The notes below the pieces were generated by a model. The model was given only the letters and a program-made list of their open reading frames with translations, was not told where the DNA came from and did no database searches. A stretch of DNA of 64,000 bases from Rutstroemia sp. NJR-2017a BVV2 (Eukaryota > Ascomycota > Leotiomycetes > Helotiales > Rutstroemiaceae). The position numbers were made by a program, and so were the translations under genes. Location: assembly GCA_002946415.1 (NCBI GenBank), contig NJPS01000079.1, positions 62,001 through 126,000 on the forward strand, in the 5' to 3' direction. Below, in pieces: positions 22,502 through 35,023 of this stretch (the first letter of the stretch is position 1; every line of letters starts with the position of its first letter).

Positions 22502-25131
22502 ATGACGCCTGTCGCCGCTGCTCCATCTCTCCCTTCCTTCATCAAGATGGAGGATAGGAAGAGGTCAGCAGGCCAAAGTACTGACGATCTTGCACCGCCA
22601 ACGAAACGACAAGCCATTAATGGTGGCGGCAAGACGTCTGCCGACTCAGAAAACACGGCGCCTTGGTCAGAGGACATTGAGGTAAGTAGATGGCCTACCG
22701 GCTAATTTCTTCTTGGGTTTGGATAATGGCTCTTCATCAATATTCCCCGAAATCTCTCATCTACCAGCATTATACAGGAGTCTAAGGATTGCTCTTGGAA
22801 TCTATGTGGCTGTTGCTAATGCGCAGCTTGCTGTGGACAGCATGGATAGCCTGCAGAATCTCCTGCCCCCCAAAGCCGCATTTCCACAACATGTCGCATA
22901 ATGTAGTCAATATACTCCCCCTATTTCGATCAAGAACAATATGAGCTGGGATGGAAGGCTGATACATCACGTTACAGAAATACCAGAAAGATGCGATCTA
23001 TCGGCAGATGCTCGAATACAAACGGGAAAAGACAACATTGGAATCACAATTAAAAAATATACAAAAGAAATCTACTGATCACGATGATCACCTGAGAATC
23101 ATTGACGCATGGTGGACACAGGTAAGGTTACTGTCTTATCGGCTTTTCGGGATGGAGCTGATAAGCGATTACAGTTATTAGAAGAAGTCAAACTCCTTGC
23201 GGAGGATGATATTCCAGATCCAGGAAACCTAGAGAGTCAGTCCTGTTCATCCCATTTCTAGGATTACTGTTGACATCATACAGCATCTTTTTCGAGTTCA
23301 TTACAGTTCAATGGCATCAAGGGATTTTCAGAGCATCTGGCGTCCAAAGGCAAAGAAATAAAATCGAAGCTTCATGCGATTTTCAAAAATGTTTCTGCGG
23401 CACGTGGCAAGCCTTCGGCGGATTTGCAAGATCTCCAGGCTAAAGTCACAAAAATGCTAGCATCCCAAAAGGAATATCTCGTCACAGTCGAAAGGCTGCG
23501 CAATGAGAAAGAAGAGCTAAATGAACGTCTCGAATCTGCCTCATTACGCTACATTAAGGCCGAAAAGCGCTTAGATAGGTTACGGAGTGACACGGTTCGG
23601 AAAGAGGAAGCCAAAGCGTTAAATAATAGTACTGTCAATGGTGTAAGAGCCACTGAAAATGGTGTGGATACCGAAATGACGAATGGCATTGCGGAGGAGA
23701 AGGCCGATCAGTCGGCATACAAAGAGGCAACTGCTGTAATCGCGAAGCAAAAAGAACAACTTGAAGCCATGGCTGCAGAAAATAAGTCACTAACGGAACA
23801 GATCACTTCTTCAAGTACCAAGCAAACAGTTCCCTCGGACGACGATTATGCCAGGACAGAGCTTTTCAAACAGTTTCGCATTCAGCATGAAGACGTTATC
23901 AAAAGAATTAATCACCTCGAAGCAACGAATATTCAACTGCGCGAGGAGGCCGAAAAATTTCAAGCAGAACGCAGTGCATATCGCATACAAATTGAGAACG
24001 AGGCAGAGACCGTCACAGGAGAATTGGAGAGTCAATTGCAGCGTCTTGATGCTGATTTAACGAGAATAAGATCTACTCGGGACGAATTACTTGCCGATTT
24101 GAGTGTCCGGAAGGCGGCGCAAGAGCAAGACCATACTGCCATGGAACATTTGAAGGAATTGGTTGGTGCGAAGGAAGATCGCATCACCTCTCTGGAACTG
24201 GAAGTAGAGCGTTTGAGGGCCCAACTTGGCGAGCAATCGTGCCAGCCAACACCAGGACCAGAAATGGATTCTTTGACCTTCGAGGAATTGAGAACCAAGT
24301 ATGATCAACTGCAGCAAACTTTCGAATCGATCAACAAAGAATTACCAGCTCTTCAAAACGCATACAAGCGTGTACAGGCGTTGACAAGCAAGAAAGTAAT
24401 GGACTTCGCTGCCCTAGAGGAGAAGATATCTGTGTTAGCCGCCGAAAAGAGCAAGGCGGATCAGAAATACTTTGCCGCTCGAAAAGATATGGATATTCGT
24501 CTTGGAGAAGTGCGATCATTGAAGAACCAAAATGCTAAGAGTTCCGAAATAATCTCCCAGCTAAAGGACGTCGAAACCTCGAATCGAACTCTGGTAAGCA
24601 ACCTGGAGAAGCAATTGAGTGATCTCAGGCAAGCGAATGCAGCCGTTGTCGCGGAAAATAAGAAGCTGGAGGCATCAAGTCGGGAGGCGAGCAGTAAATC
24701 GGAGACCTTGAAAAGTCAGACCACAGAGTTGACAAACCTCCTCAAGGCCAAGGATTCGGCAAATTCGAGCACCAAACAAAAGATCCAAGCCGTTGAGCTC
24801 GAAATTGAGCAGCTCCGAGTACGATGCGAGCAAGCGCAGAAAGATCGGGACGTGTGGAAGCAGAAGAGTCTGAGCAACCAATCCGGTGAGGAGGAGATGC
24901 TTAGAGTAAGTTCGATAATCCTTCTCTTTCTATGGGAAGTTAGCTAACGAAACATAGACTCTTGCACTTTGCACTGTCTGCCGCGCGAATTTCAAAAACA
25001 CGATTCTGAAGACGTGTGGTCATCTTTTCTGTCAACAATGCGTGGACGATCGTATTTCGAATCGCATGCGAAAGTGTCCGAACTGCGCAAAGTCCTTCGA
25101 TAAAATGGATGTTATGACAGCTCACATGTGA
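22502..25131 (+). CDS. BRE1: E3 ubiquitin ligase BRE1 (histone H2B)
   Basis: Five exons (22502-22681, 22978-23121, 23175-23235, 23284-24905, 24958-25131) close in frame to 726 aa. Almost the whole protein is coiled coil. The last exon is a C3HC4 RING: LCTVC (Cys674, Cys677), [11 protein letters not shown] and KCPNC, ending six residues after FDKMDV. With Rad6 it monoubiquitinates histone H2B in the nucleus, which supports transcription elongation and H3K4 methylation. The start at 22502 is preferred; MEDRKRS at 22547 is a possible alternative. Intron 1 is unusually long for this window (296 bp). Confidence 0.95.
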
Positions 25132-25667
25132 TTTGTCTCTGCCTCAATCATCAAATCCTATTCTGTCCTTCCGGGACTTGTATGATACCAAAAGCGCCAC
25201 AGGAAGTCGCGCTGTGTATGATTGCATATGGTCAGGGATGGCTCTTTGCTTCGGTCAGACAGACCTATCCCAATGTATACCAATTTTCTTCGTATTCAGA
25301 TTCTATCACGTTAATATCCACACAGTTCCCAATGAGGAACAACCCGATGTTGAAGCATCGGAACTGGGGTGGATCATGTACTTTTGAAACTAGAGGCCAG
25401 CTGATTAAGGTGGAGACTATGCCCTTGGTTATTGATCTGCGGAAGAGCTTCGAGGCCGGAGAACAAGATAGCTTCAGCAGAAATAAATGTCCATGAAAAG
25501 AGCTACTCGATAAGCAACGTCTATCTGCATAGCCAGTGGAAATACTATAGACATGCAGAAACGAACCAGTATCGATGCAGTGAAGCAGTTTTGCGGACAT
25601 TGACGAAGTTGTAAATTGTGTAATATTCATTTAGTGACATAAAATTTGTCCGTGTGGAACGAACCAT
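25132..25667. other. Convergent 3' spacer, 536 bp
   Basis: Between the ends of BRE1 (plus) and the SARAF-like gene (minus). Overlapping frames on both strands look like chance. No gene seen. Confidence 0.45.
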
Positions 25668-26579
25668 CTACCTCCGCGACGTGGATCCGAAACCTGTCGA
25701 AGACCGCGTATTAGATGAGCCAGACCCAGGACTACTAGGGCTCGAACTGGAGCCCCATCCGCTTCCACCCCCTCCTCCTCCCCAACTGTTGCCCCGATTC
25801 TGCTGTCGATTTGCCGCTCTATTTCCCGCGAAGTAACCACCAGCAGCCCCAGCAGCCGCGCCTGACCAGAAACCGGGTCTCCAAGCCTGGTCGGCTGCAC
25901 CAGAGTTCCTTGTGTATCGCTTGCCCGTTCCAGGATAGGGTGGCGGAGGATCATATGGGTCGTCTGCTCCACCACCTCCACCTCCCCATCCACCGCCGAA
26001 TCCTGGATTTCTTCTGGGACCTTGAGGATTTGGTCCTTGCTGATAGTTCTGCCACATCGAGTACAGTATCCATAGCACAACTCCTATGAAAATCACCCAG
26101 AATAGCAAGCCCAATCCCTTCTCGACATCCCCGCCTCCGCTTCCCCCATCCCAATAACTCTTTCCATACTTTTCTTCTCCCAAAGTCGTCAACAATAGTC
26201 GATATTCCACGGCACAACTACCTTTCAACACATAATCATCGTCTTTGCTATCATAACCCTCGCAAATCACCTCCGTGCTTCCCAGCTTAAACTCTTCCGG
26301 TAAGTTGGCAGAACAAGACCACTGGATGTCTTCAGATGAGTAATCAGAGCCTTGATTGACGCAGCGCATTATATCGACTTTGTAATGTCGACATCCTGGG
26401 CCTTGGCAGTTTAGTTGTGGAACTGCAGGCACTCTGCGGTGAGAGGTTTTCGCATTGTCGCGGAGAGTGAGAGATTTGACTTTCGAGAGAAGAATCGCAT
26501 CTTTTGGTTTTGCGGCTGATAGAGGGGTAAATGTCAGGAGTGCGAGGAAAGCTGGATAGAGGAAGGGTAAAAGCTGCAT
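25668..26579 (-). CDS. SARAF-like ER membrane protein (store-operated calcium entry regulator family), 303 aa
   Basis: Single exon from the ATG at 26579. A signal peptide (MQLLPFLYPAFLALLTF...SAAKP) is followed by a lumenal domain. That domain has paired cysteines ('NCQGPGC', 'MRCVNQGSD', 'WSCSANLP', 'VICEGYDSKDD', 'GSCAVEYRL'), as in the SARAF/TMEM66 family. One transmembrane segment (GLLFWVIFIGVVLWILYSM) lies near residues 165-185. The cytosolic tail is Gly-, Pro- and Ser-rich with GGGWGGGGGG and repeated WGGGG stretches. In animals SARAF limits store-operated calcium entry; the fungal role is not established. It is divergently arranged with PBN1. Confidence 0.9.
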   Translation of the reverse strand: MQLLPFLYPAFLALLTFTPLSAAKPKDAILLSKVKSLTLRDNAKTSHRRVPAVPQLNCQGPGCRHYKVDIMRCVNQGSDYSSEDIQWSCSANLPEEFKLGSTEVICEGYDSKDDDYVLKGSCAVEYRLLLTTLGEEKYGKSYWDGGSGGGDVEKGLGLLFWVIFIGVVLWILYSMWQNYQQGPNPQGPRRNPGFGGGWGGGGGGADDPYDPPPPYPGTGKRYTRNSGAADQAWRPGFWSGAAAGAAGGYFAGNRAANRQQNRGNSWGGGGGGSGWGSSSSPSSPGSGSSNTRSSTGFGSTSRR

Positions 26580-26905
26580 CTTGTGCGGATGTACGACTTG
26601 TAATAACTTCAAAAGTTCTATTTCATGATTTTGATGGGAACGAAATTTATATCAAGAGACGATTCATGCAATTTCAGTGCACGAAGGACAGATCATCGAT
26701 ATGTACGGAAGTATGAAAACAGGAAGGAATCAAAGTGAATGGTGGCGTAACAGCTTCCATCTTTCAGCCTTGTGGAACCGGCAACTACAGTGCACTGCTT
26801 ACATAAGGTTAACAGGGGTTCGGTAGTCTGCCGTATTTGGTGGTGGACTTCATGTCATGAGAATCCCGGCTCAAACTTATTCATCAAGACAACACATTAT
26901 TCAAG
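26580..26905. promoter_or_regulatory. Divergent promoter region SARAF-like/PBN1
   Basis: 326 bp between two divergent ATGs, so both promoters must lie here. Both products are ER proteins, which makes shared control conceivable but unproven. No binding site assigned. Confidence 0.5.
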
Positions 26906-28491
26906 ATGCGGCAACGGATTACTTTTCTCCAACAGTCACAGGATGCAGTTGACCCCAAGTCTGTACAGGTCTTGAAATCTTCCGTTTCGGCCAAGGAAAT
27001 CAAAGCTTCGAGGGAAGACCGAATCACATTCGGTTTTAGTGAGCTTCCGCAAGAGCTCTATCGAGTTCTCAAAGCATCACATGAGCTTCATATAAGATGG
27101 ATAAGTCCACGTTACTACGATACGATCTCACCGTTACTATCAAGACTCCCTCCGGGACTTCATATCTTTTATAGTCCGCAGCGTAACAGCAAGGCACCGT
27201 AAGTTGTGCTGTTCACCGTTTGTTGTATTTGCTAAGAACGGGTTAGGGACCTATTATGCCCAGCCCTGAAGAAAGTGTTTGGGGACTTAGATTGCGTTTC
27301 TCCTGAAGTAATGAGATATCATCATGGTGGTCACAACATCGCTAATAAAGACAGGAATCCTTCACCAAGCTTTCCGTCGAGCGTTTCGCGTCAAATGCTG
27401 CAACGCAGTATTACCAACCTCTAGAAGGCTTGACAGACCTTGTTGAATATGTCAAACACAAACTATGCAAAGCATCAGAACCAGAATGCTTATCGCGGGT
27501 TGCATTACTTCAAGAAGCATCCTCTGTGGACATAGATTTCGACACAATATCTCATGCCTTGAATATCGTGGCATACTGGACACCACGGACATGGAATCTT
27601 GACATCGCCAATGTAGGCGGCAAGGACCGTGTTGAAGTCGGTTTCCTCTCTTCTGAAGAGCCTCTCCAACCGGAAGAACTGTCGCTTGGTGGCTTTCTGA
27701 CTGTTGTTGGAGAAGATTCTAAACTCTCGCCTACCTTATTCTCGTTCCCCGCTCGACATCATCCTTCAATCACGAAATATTCTTCCTCCTTCTTGTCCCC
27801 GACCGGCCTCCATCCTACCCTACAACTCTCCATAAGTTCCGTCTCGCCCCCTGTCTCGGACCGATCATGTTCTCTGCACACCTATCTTACTTTGCCCCGT
27901 ACCATTTTCCCGGATAGATATCAGCTTGCCGATCCTCTCTTCCTTGCCTCAAAAAACCTTTCCTCGGTCCATCACGTCAGCTCCCCAGTTGATCTCGAAG
28001 CACCAGATTATGCAATGAAGATCTGGGGATCGTCTCTTTTGATCGAGCTCGCACCTCCAAGATCTTCAAAATCCTTCACCTCAGAGATACCCCTTCACCT
28101 TCGTTATCTTGCGCCTACTTACAATACGAGCGGGCTTACATCAATAGAAATTCCCTATCCAATCTTATTCTGGGCATGTACAGCTGATGAAGGAAGCAAA
28201 TTCACCGTCAATCCTTTTGATCGAGTGAACATTGGATACGACGGGTTGTTTGGACCGAAAACGATGTTCTACCATGCTACACCAGAAGCCGGAGCAAGTG
28301 GAAGGTTAATGAACGAGGTGACTGTACCTGTCCTGGACTTACAAAAGAGCGGATGGGTCGAGATGGGAACTGCTGGGGTGGTTCTCCTAGGCTTTTCATG
28401 GATTGTCTGGTGCTTGTTTGGAGTCTGGCGCAAAGCAGGCTACGGGAGTGGTGCAAAAACGCCGGGAAGTGTTACGAAGAAGAAGCAGTAA
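26906..28491 (+). CDS. PBN1: GPI mannosyltransferase I subunit PBN1 (PIG-X family)
   Basis: Three exons (26906-27198, 27247-27307, 27355-28491) close in frame to 496 aa. The lumenal N-terminal region has 'FGFSELPQELYRVLKASHELHIRW'. The C-terminal half has the PIG-X/PBN1 signature: 'LHTYLTLPRTIFPDRYQLAD', 'DLEAPDYAMKIWGSSLLIEL', 'IPLHLRYLAPT' and 'PYPILFWAC'. A single transmembrane helix (GVVLLGFSWIVWCLFGVW, about residues 452-470) anchors it near the C-terminus. Pbn1 stabilises the catalytic Gpi14/PIG-M subunit that adds the first mannose to GPI precursors in the ER. The middle exon is only 61 nt, and both its borders are needed for the frame. Confidence 0.9.
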
Positions 28492-28855
28492 TCAAATGGA
28501 AGAACGATAGTGAATATACTGAGGAATATTACTCTTTCAACTTCACTGGCCATATTCTGGACGTAGGGCGGGGTTGTGTATCTTTACATGCCTAGATGTT
28601 GTGCTTGGCTACCCTGCAGTGTCTAATTCACGCTTCAATTGTTCGGATACAGTATATTCATCGCAACACTACTGTTCAGCGATTATTACACAAATCTCCA
28701 ACAAACATCGAAAATCCCGCGTATTTCAATCTCAAAAGCTTTCTCAATCTCAAAACCACCTCAATCTCACAAAGCACCGCAATTTCATAATATCGCAATC
28801 CTAACACATAGGTCTCATCATTGTCTCCCCGTTCATAACTACCAAGGATCTCAAA
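28492..28855. other. Intergenic, 364 bp
   Basis: Spacer between PBN1 and the LPAEIR-motif gene 1. Around 28735-28800 it has a loose repetition of 'ctcaat/cctcaatctca' words. No gene seen. Confidence 0.45.
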
Positions 28856-29945
28856 ATGCTACCCCACGATGAACACCTTCACGATCTGCTCTCACTGAAG
28901 GATATCTGGCGTCCAGATACATCTTTTGTATTCTCCGACGCACAAAATTCACCGGCCAGTGCAACACTCTTTTCGAGGCCCACGTCTTCTCCACCTCAAG
29001 CGACCTTGAGGAAATTTCCTGCCGAGATCCGCGATATGCTATACAACCTCGTACTCCCTGATTCTTGGAATGGGACTACTCCCGCGTTTATTGTTGCATT
29101 ACGGCCTGATCATACGCTATACAAGGAGGCTTTGCATGTTTTCTATAATACTAACACGTTTTCTTTGGCAAAGGAAAATTTTTGGCTGCAACGGTTCTTC
29201 TGGAAGGACGGCCCTGTATCACGGGTTGTGGATTCAAGAGTCAAGTATATGTGTGAGACTCTGCAGAGTGTACATGTCTGCGTTCCCTTGGACACTTTCC
29301 ATGTTGCTTCCGATGCTTCGTATCCGATGTATGTCCCCTTCAACCCTTCTAATTCTCCTCTTCAAACCATTGATCAACTGACAAATTCTCCGAAGTTCTC
29401 CACCTAAGACTCCCTCCTTCGACCGTTGCCTACTGATTCTTTCTTTCACGAAACACATCACTGATCTCCATATTTCTGTCGTTCCGAACAGCCGTGCCTT
29501 CCCCCCAGACTGGCTCAACCTCGTCATCCACCTCACGCGCCCTCTATCTCGCCTTGTCAAACTATCCATCACCTGGTTACGGAGTACGATCGAGCGTCAT
29601 GACCTAACGCTTGCATACTTTATCATAGACGTGAACCAGGGTCTCAAGGTTCGCGCTAGAATAGAACGAGTAGAAACTGGCGGCGATTGCACTTGGGTGT
29701 GGAATGCCAAAAAGGGCGATACGGTGAGATGGAGGGGAGAATATACCTGGTTGTATACAAAAATGGCGATGGCTCGAGTTTTGAATGTCGAACATGCGTT
29801 CGACTTCGATCATGATGGCCAGCCGTTCAATCCGAGAGAGTATCGGGCGTGGTACATAGCGACGAGACCTCATATGAAGGCACTTTTGCAAGAGGTTAAG
29901 TGGGGAGCACGACGAGGACGCTGGGAAAGGAATGTCTTAGCTTAG
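28856..29945 (+). CDS. LPAEIR-motif fungal protein 1 (2EXR/F-box-like), 340 aa
   Basis: Two exons (28856-29328, 29396-29945) close in frame. The donor is gtatgt and the acceptor ccgaag. Residues about 50-105 read 'LRKFPAEIRDMLYNLVL', then 'FIVALRPDHTLYKEALHVFYNTNTF'. This is the widespread fungal [LF]PAEIR-x-x-[IL]Y module, related to 2EXR/F-box-like sequences, followed by a region with strand-helix alternation. A paralogue at 41209-42330 shares the module, and its intron falls at a comparable place. Known of the family: usually uncharacterised and often expanded. Function unknown. Confidence 0.72.
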
Positions 29946-32517
29946 GGGCAAACATAGATTCAGACTGGAAATTATGGTCGGCGAGAGACTGTGGGGCGGC
30001 TCTCGAGCTTGGAATAACAGGCCGATTTGGGAAATATATTGTAGCTGACTACTATTACCGAATAAATATCCTAAAATCCCTGAGATATCGTGATACTTTC
30101 ATTGCTCAAATATTGTGGGTATTACTATCGGCGTATTATTTCTATACCGGAGAGCCAATACCACAAATCGGCCTATTTTTCCCAAGCCGAAGAGCGCGGG
30201 CGGTTGGTATCAGATGGGCAACGAGATTTGAAGGTGTATTGGATATGGATGCTTAGGACACAGAGATGAACGACGAAGAGTCTATGGCAAATTACCAGGA
30301 GCTCATAGAAAGCGATGAGGAGGTTGTGAAAAGCAGGGAGGAAGTTGAAGAACACTTTGAAGAAATGACAGCAACTCTTGGATGATAAGTCAGATGTCGG
30401 AGCGGCCTCATGGTTTGATTATACTTCCAGCAGGCGCAAGGACCAGCTACATATCATTTGAGAACTTCCTCCTCATATCTCTGACAAGAAATCATACATT
30501 CATCAAACACAGCTCGGGGACCAAAACCCGCCTCACACCCACCTCATTAGTACCCTCAAGAAGATTCCCGCTGATCTCAGATTCATGTAATCTTGCTACA
30601 CACCTTGTCTTCGCAATGAATGACCAGGAGACCCCCATTCTCCTTCTTCACAAGGTTCAATTTGGCCATCCGTCCTCCATGATTACTGTGACGATAAACC
30701 ATGGACGTTATGTGAATGACTGCTTCTATCCGGAAACCGTTGCACCCGGCTTACTCATGCTCACTGGAGGCAATCCACTGGCATGTCACGATGAAGTCCG
30801 CGCATGAATAGATACAGAATAGGAGAAGGCTGCCGTCGACGACATGAACATGCGAGTTCACCTGTAACTCTTGGCTACGCGTAGGGATAGTCTGGGGAGT
30901 ACTTCGAAACATCTTTAACGCCTACTGGTAGTTGCATCCTGGTAGGAAAGGGAAATCTAGACGACCGAACCGGCATGGGGAAGAGGCTAAAATGAAAAGA
31001 AACAAAACCAGAACCAGAACAAGAAGAAGAATAACTGACAGACCAAGTCTGATATTCCAGCCACACCCCACATCATCGAAGTCATCAAAGCAAACATAGA
31101 CTTTACGCCTCTCCCTCAACCTTCTCTCGTGACCAAAACCATGATGAAGTTCAAAACGGAAGCGTCCTACTTCCCTGCTGCCCGCCCGTCATTTCAGACG
31201 CTTGTTATGCTGGATGACCAACTACAACCTTGATATGCAGTTAGCGGAGAAAAAGGTTGAGATTCGCTCATTGGCGTTTGCCTCTCGAAGCGGGCTAGTC
31301 GTCACATATGTTGGTAGGGCCTTGGCGGCTGCGCTTGAGGTGATCTGAGGTTGGTAGGTTTTGGGGGATGGGCTACGACTAGGACTAGGTAGAATGATGT
31401 TGGATGTTTGTCGATGACAAGTTGATGTGGAGATCTTTTCTTTCGTTGACTGCAACGCTACCAGACAATGCAAACATGATGCGGTGCATAGTTCTTTCCC
31501 TTTCTCCAACGGACAATCCACTCAAGCAATAACGGACAAGGCGAAAGAATCAGCATGAGCATGGATAGTCGCCTCTCCCGAAAATCTTCCGGTCCTGCAG
31601 CCAAGTCCTGCGACAATGTCCAATTACAACAGTCCTCCGCTCCGCCAAGTGCCAAGAGCAGCTGCCACTCTAACAGTCCCATGCTTATCGGAGCGGCCGT
31701 GAAGAAGAGCAAGGAAATAGTCAGATTGTGTGGCTAGAAGCAGAAGGAAATGCATGCCACACTCTTGTTGACTTTTTGTTTTTCAAGGATAAACCGTCTT
31801 TGAGTAGGGGGGATATCTGTGATAGAGTTCCCCTCCTCAAAGATAATGCGCTACACCTGCACGCGGGGTACCACCGACGCAATGTGGGGAACCCATGATG
31901 GGGAACACGGACCCTTAACCATGTAAATCTCGTCTTTTCTTACTCTGCCTGCATGCACAAAGGCGATTCCATCAACTTGAATTGACGAATCAAAGTTGGT
32001 ATACTTCAAGTCCGGGGATTTCATCGCTCAATTACAACCTCCAAGACGAGTTCACTATGCACGCATGCATATATGCAAGTCGAACACAAACAGGGGAGGA
32101 CTTTTGCTCTCACTTCTTCTGTGGTTTCCATAGACAACTTGGCGTACTAGACAAAAAGATGATAGAGACTCCCCAGGATGAGCGTTATTGGCAGTGCTAG
32201 AATTTGGATTTGCACAATCTAGATCAGCTAGTGCGAGATCTTGAATGCGCCACAGACCTTGGGCCAGTTAAGTGACGGGCCACAGCTTCGGGGCCAAGAA
32301 CGTCTATCATGGAGGACAAGGCCGTTGTTTGGCCGTGATGGTGATAAATAGGATTACTGTTGCCCTGGGTTTGGGAACAGCATCTTCTCGGCGAATTGTC
32401 GATTTCCTGTTCAGACAATCTCGACTTCTTCTCATTCTTCTTGAGCTTCCTTCTTTCCTTCCCTCTTCTTAGTCTTCCGCGCATACCATCTACAGAACTC
32501 CTTTGCTCTCCGCAATC
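29946..32517. other. Gene-poor stretch, 2.57 kb
   Basis: No gene with family support. A small frame at 30266-30382 encodes an acidic 38-residue peptide, and a 141-residue frame at 30382-30807 is listed separately as weak. 31000-31040 is an A/G-rich tract. About 32415-32470, just before the permease gene, is a CT-rich tract typical of strongly expressed fungal promoters. The rest shows nothing I can name. Confidence 0.4.
30382..30807 (+). CDS. Weak open reading frame, 141 aa
   Basis: A clean ATG and stop frame with moderately protein-like composition, including 'ETPILLLHKVQFGHP' and 'MITVTINHGRYVNDCFYPE'. It has no recognised domain, no splice support and no nearby partner. It may be a lineage-specific gene, a decayed one or chance. 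Confidence 0.15.
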   Translation: MISQMSERPHGLIILPAGARTSYISFENFLLISLTRNHTFIKHSSGTKTRLTPTSLVPSRRFPLISDSCNLATHLVFAMNDQETPILLLHKVQFGHPSSMITVTINHGRYVNDCFYPETVAPGLLMLTGGNPLACHDEVRA

Positions 32518-34178
32518 ATGTTCGGAAAAGACACAGAGCCCAAGACAAAAGATGTCTTGGAGCAGCGTCGTCCCTCCAATGCGGAAGCCATGGCACACCA
32601 AGGCAACGTCTCAAACACCGGGTTAACAGGCGCGGCTGCCTTGACCGTCAAGCAGTCCATCTACCCCATTACTCTTGTCACGATCCTCTTCTTCCTGTGG
32701 GGCTTCGCATACGGTCTGCTTGATGTCTTGAACGCCAAGTTCCAGACTGCGCTGAACATCACTGCTGCTGAAGCGGGTGGTTTGCAAGGTGCTTACTTCG
32801 GCGCGTATTTCATTGGTCCTCTTACATACTCTGGTGTAAGTATCACTTACCCCAACACAACCTTTACTGTTCGAGTCCGGTCGCTGACATTTACACTTGC
32901 AGTGGCTTGTCCGAAAATTCGGATACAAATGGACTTTCATCGCCGGACTTAGCATCTACGGCGTAGGCGCACTAATGTTCTGGCCCTCCGCCGTATACCG
33001 CTCATTCGGCGGTTTCTGCGGTAGTTTATTCATCGTCGGATCCGGACTCAGCACTCTCGAGACCGCAGCCAACCCCTACATCGCCACATGTGGTCCTCCG
33101 CGGCTCTCCGAATTCCGCCTCGAGCTCTCTCAATCCTTCCAAGCCGTCGGATCAGTCATTGCTCCCCTGCTCGCCTCGCGCGTCTTCTTCAAAAAGGCCG
33201 ACGCAACCGATCTCTCCAAGGTTCAATGGACGTACCTCGGCATCGCGTGTTTCGTGTTCTTGCTAGCAGTAGTCTTCTACTTCAGCCCGCTGCCCGAAAT
33301 CACAGATGCGGATATGGCGCTGCAGGGAGAGCAATCGGCTGGGCTTACGGGATACGAAGATCGACCGATGAAGAGGCAATATAAGTTATTCTTTGGTGTG
33401 GCGGCGCAGTTCTGCTATGTGGGTGCGCAGGTTGGTGTTGCTGCCAATTTCATCAAGTATGCAGAAGAGAGTGCCGGAATCGATCAAGCTGCTGCTTCGG
33501 ATAGATATGCGATTGGCCAGGCGCTTTTTGCCATCGGGAGGTTTGCTGCTGCGGGCTTGATGATGTTCTGCAAGCCTCGTTGGGTGCTTATGACTTTCAT
33601 GACGGCGATCATGATCTTCATCAGTGCTGCTGTTGGAACGAAAGGCGAGAGTGGTGTGGCCATGTTATCTTTAGTCCTGTAAGTTTTCACACCAATTCAT
33701 ATCTTCCGAACCTATACTAACAACTTCCCTTCCCAGCTTCTTCGAATCCTGCATCTTCCCCACCATCTTCACCCTCTCGATCCGCGGTCTCGGCCGGCAC
33801 ACCAAGCGCGGCTCATCCTGGATCGTCGCCGCCATATCAGGCGGCGCGCTCTTCCCCTCGCTGACCGGTCTCCTCGCCGACAAGCGCGGCTACCACATTT
33901 CCATGCTCGTGCCACTCTGCGGTTTCCTGGTCGCCTTTGCGTTCCCCATCTATCTCAACACCGTCTGTGCGAAGGAGTTGGACGGTTTCAGAGAGACGAA
34001 GATCGGGTACCAGGATGCGGATGGCACGATTGGTGATCCGGCTAGAGAGGAGCGTCGTGCGAGTATTAAGTGGGAGGAGAAGGGGATGAAGGCTGCGACG
34101 AGTCATTTGGAGGTTGAGCCGACGGGTTCGATTGAGAGTCATAGGAGGAGATCGCGGGTTGATAAGGATGAGTTGTAG
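32518..34178 (+). CDS. MFS sugar permease, FucP (L-fucose/glucose-galactose:H+ symporter) family, 511 aa
   Basis: Three exons (32518-32835, 32903-33678, 33737-34178) close in frame. About 12 transmembrane segments are visible, starting with 'ITLVTILFFLWGFAYGLLDVLN', the FucP/GGP signature (FFxWGFxxGLxDxLN). It continues with 'GGLQGAYFGAYFIGPLTYSG' and 'LETAANPYIATCGPP' (ETxANPY). The cytoplasmic C-tail is charged and ends RRRSRVDKDEL. It is a plasma-membrane proton-coupled hexose importer of the FHS family; the sugar cannot be told from sequence. A CT-rich tract precedes the ATG. Confidence 0.92.
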
Positions 34179-35023
34179 TAGACTTTGGGCTGATAGGGTT
34201 CGAGTGTGCGAGGGTTCCTTCTCATGTGACAGGGCAAAGAAGAAGGAAAGAATAGGTTATAGACTGTTTCTTGTAAAGTATTTGGAATTTTGCATAAACC
34301 GAGTTGAACATGAATTTATGAATGATTTCCCAAAACCATATAGTGGGTGTGCAATTGCTTCATGGTGCGGTGTATTGTAAGGTGAAGTGGTATAGCGACC
34401 GAATACTACTAGATAGTTCTCCGGTGCAGGAATAACAGGCCGACAACATACAAACGATATTTGGACAATGAGAATATTATAATATAATATCTTAGATTCT
34501 ATGAGATATTTAGTTGATAGCAGTAATCTGTCATGATTATCCTCCCAAATCGAGCCGTTTTTTTTTTGCTCTAGAAAGGGTCGTTAGTTACCTGACTACT
34601 AGAATTATTCATCAAGCCCTCTCTTTGGTTCTGGGCATATATCCTTGTATAAGGAATACCAGCTCCCCTTATCCTAAACAACCCTGAGAACAACGAGTTA
34701 TGAAGGACTTGGTAGCATGCAGTGAGTAGGCCTAGGCAATCACCGAGCAGCAGGGAGCATAAACAACTACACGAGCACATATAACAAGAAACGCTAGCTA
34801 TCTATTGCGGAAGGATATTACCAAACCCAACGATAACCTGCTGACCATACAAGTTGTTCACAGTACCATCAATGCTCCAGGGATAAACCCATTGAGATCT
34901 ATAACTATACCACATACATCCATAAAGACCAAGCCGAAGTTTCAATACCACCTCTTATACACCCCAAACGCCGTGTCCATGCCCTATCCTGTTTTTTGAA
35001 TAAATAGTTCCACCACCTACGAA
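34179..35023. other. Convergent 3' spacer, 845 bp
   Basis: Between the FucP-like gene (plus) and the Na+/H+ exchanger (minus). It contains AT-rich words (around 34475-34495) and a T9-10 run near 34558-34568. No gene seen. Confidence 0.45.
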
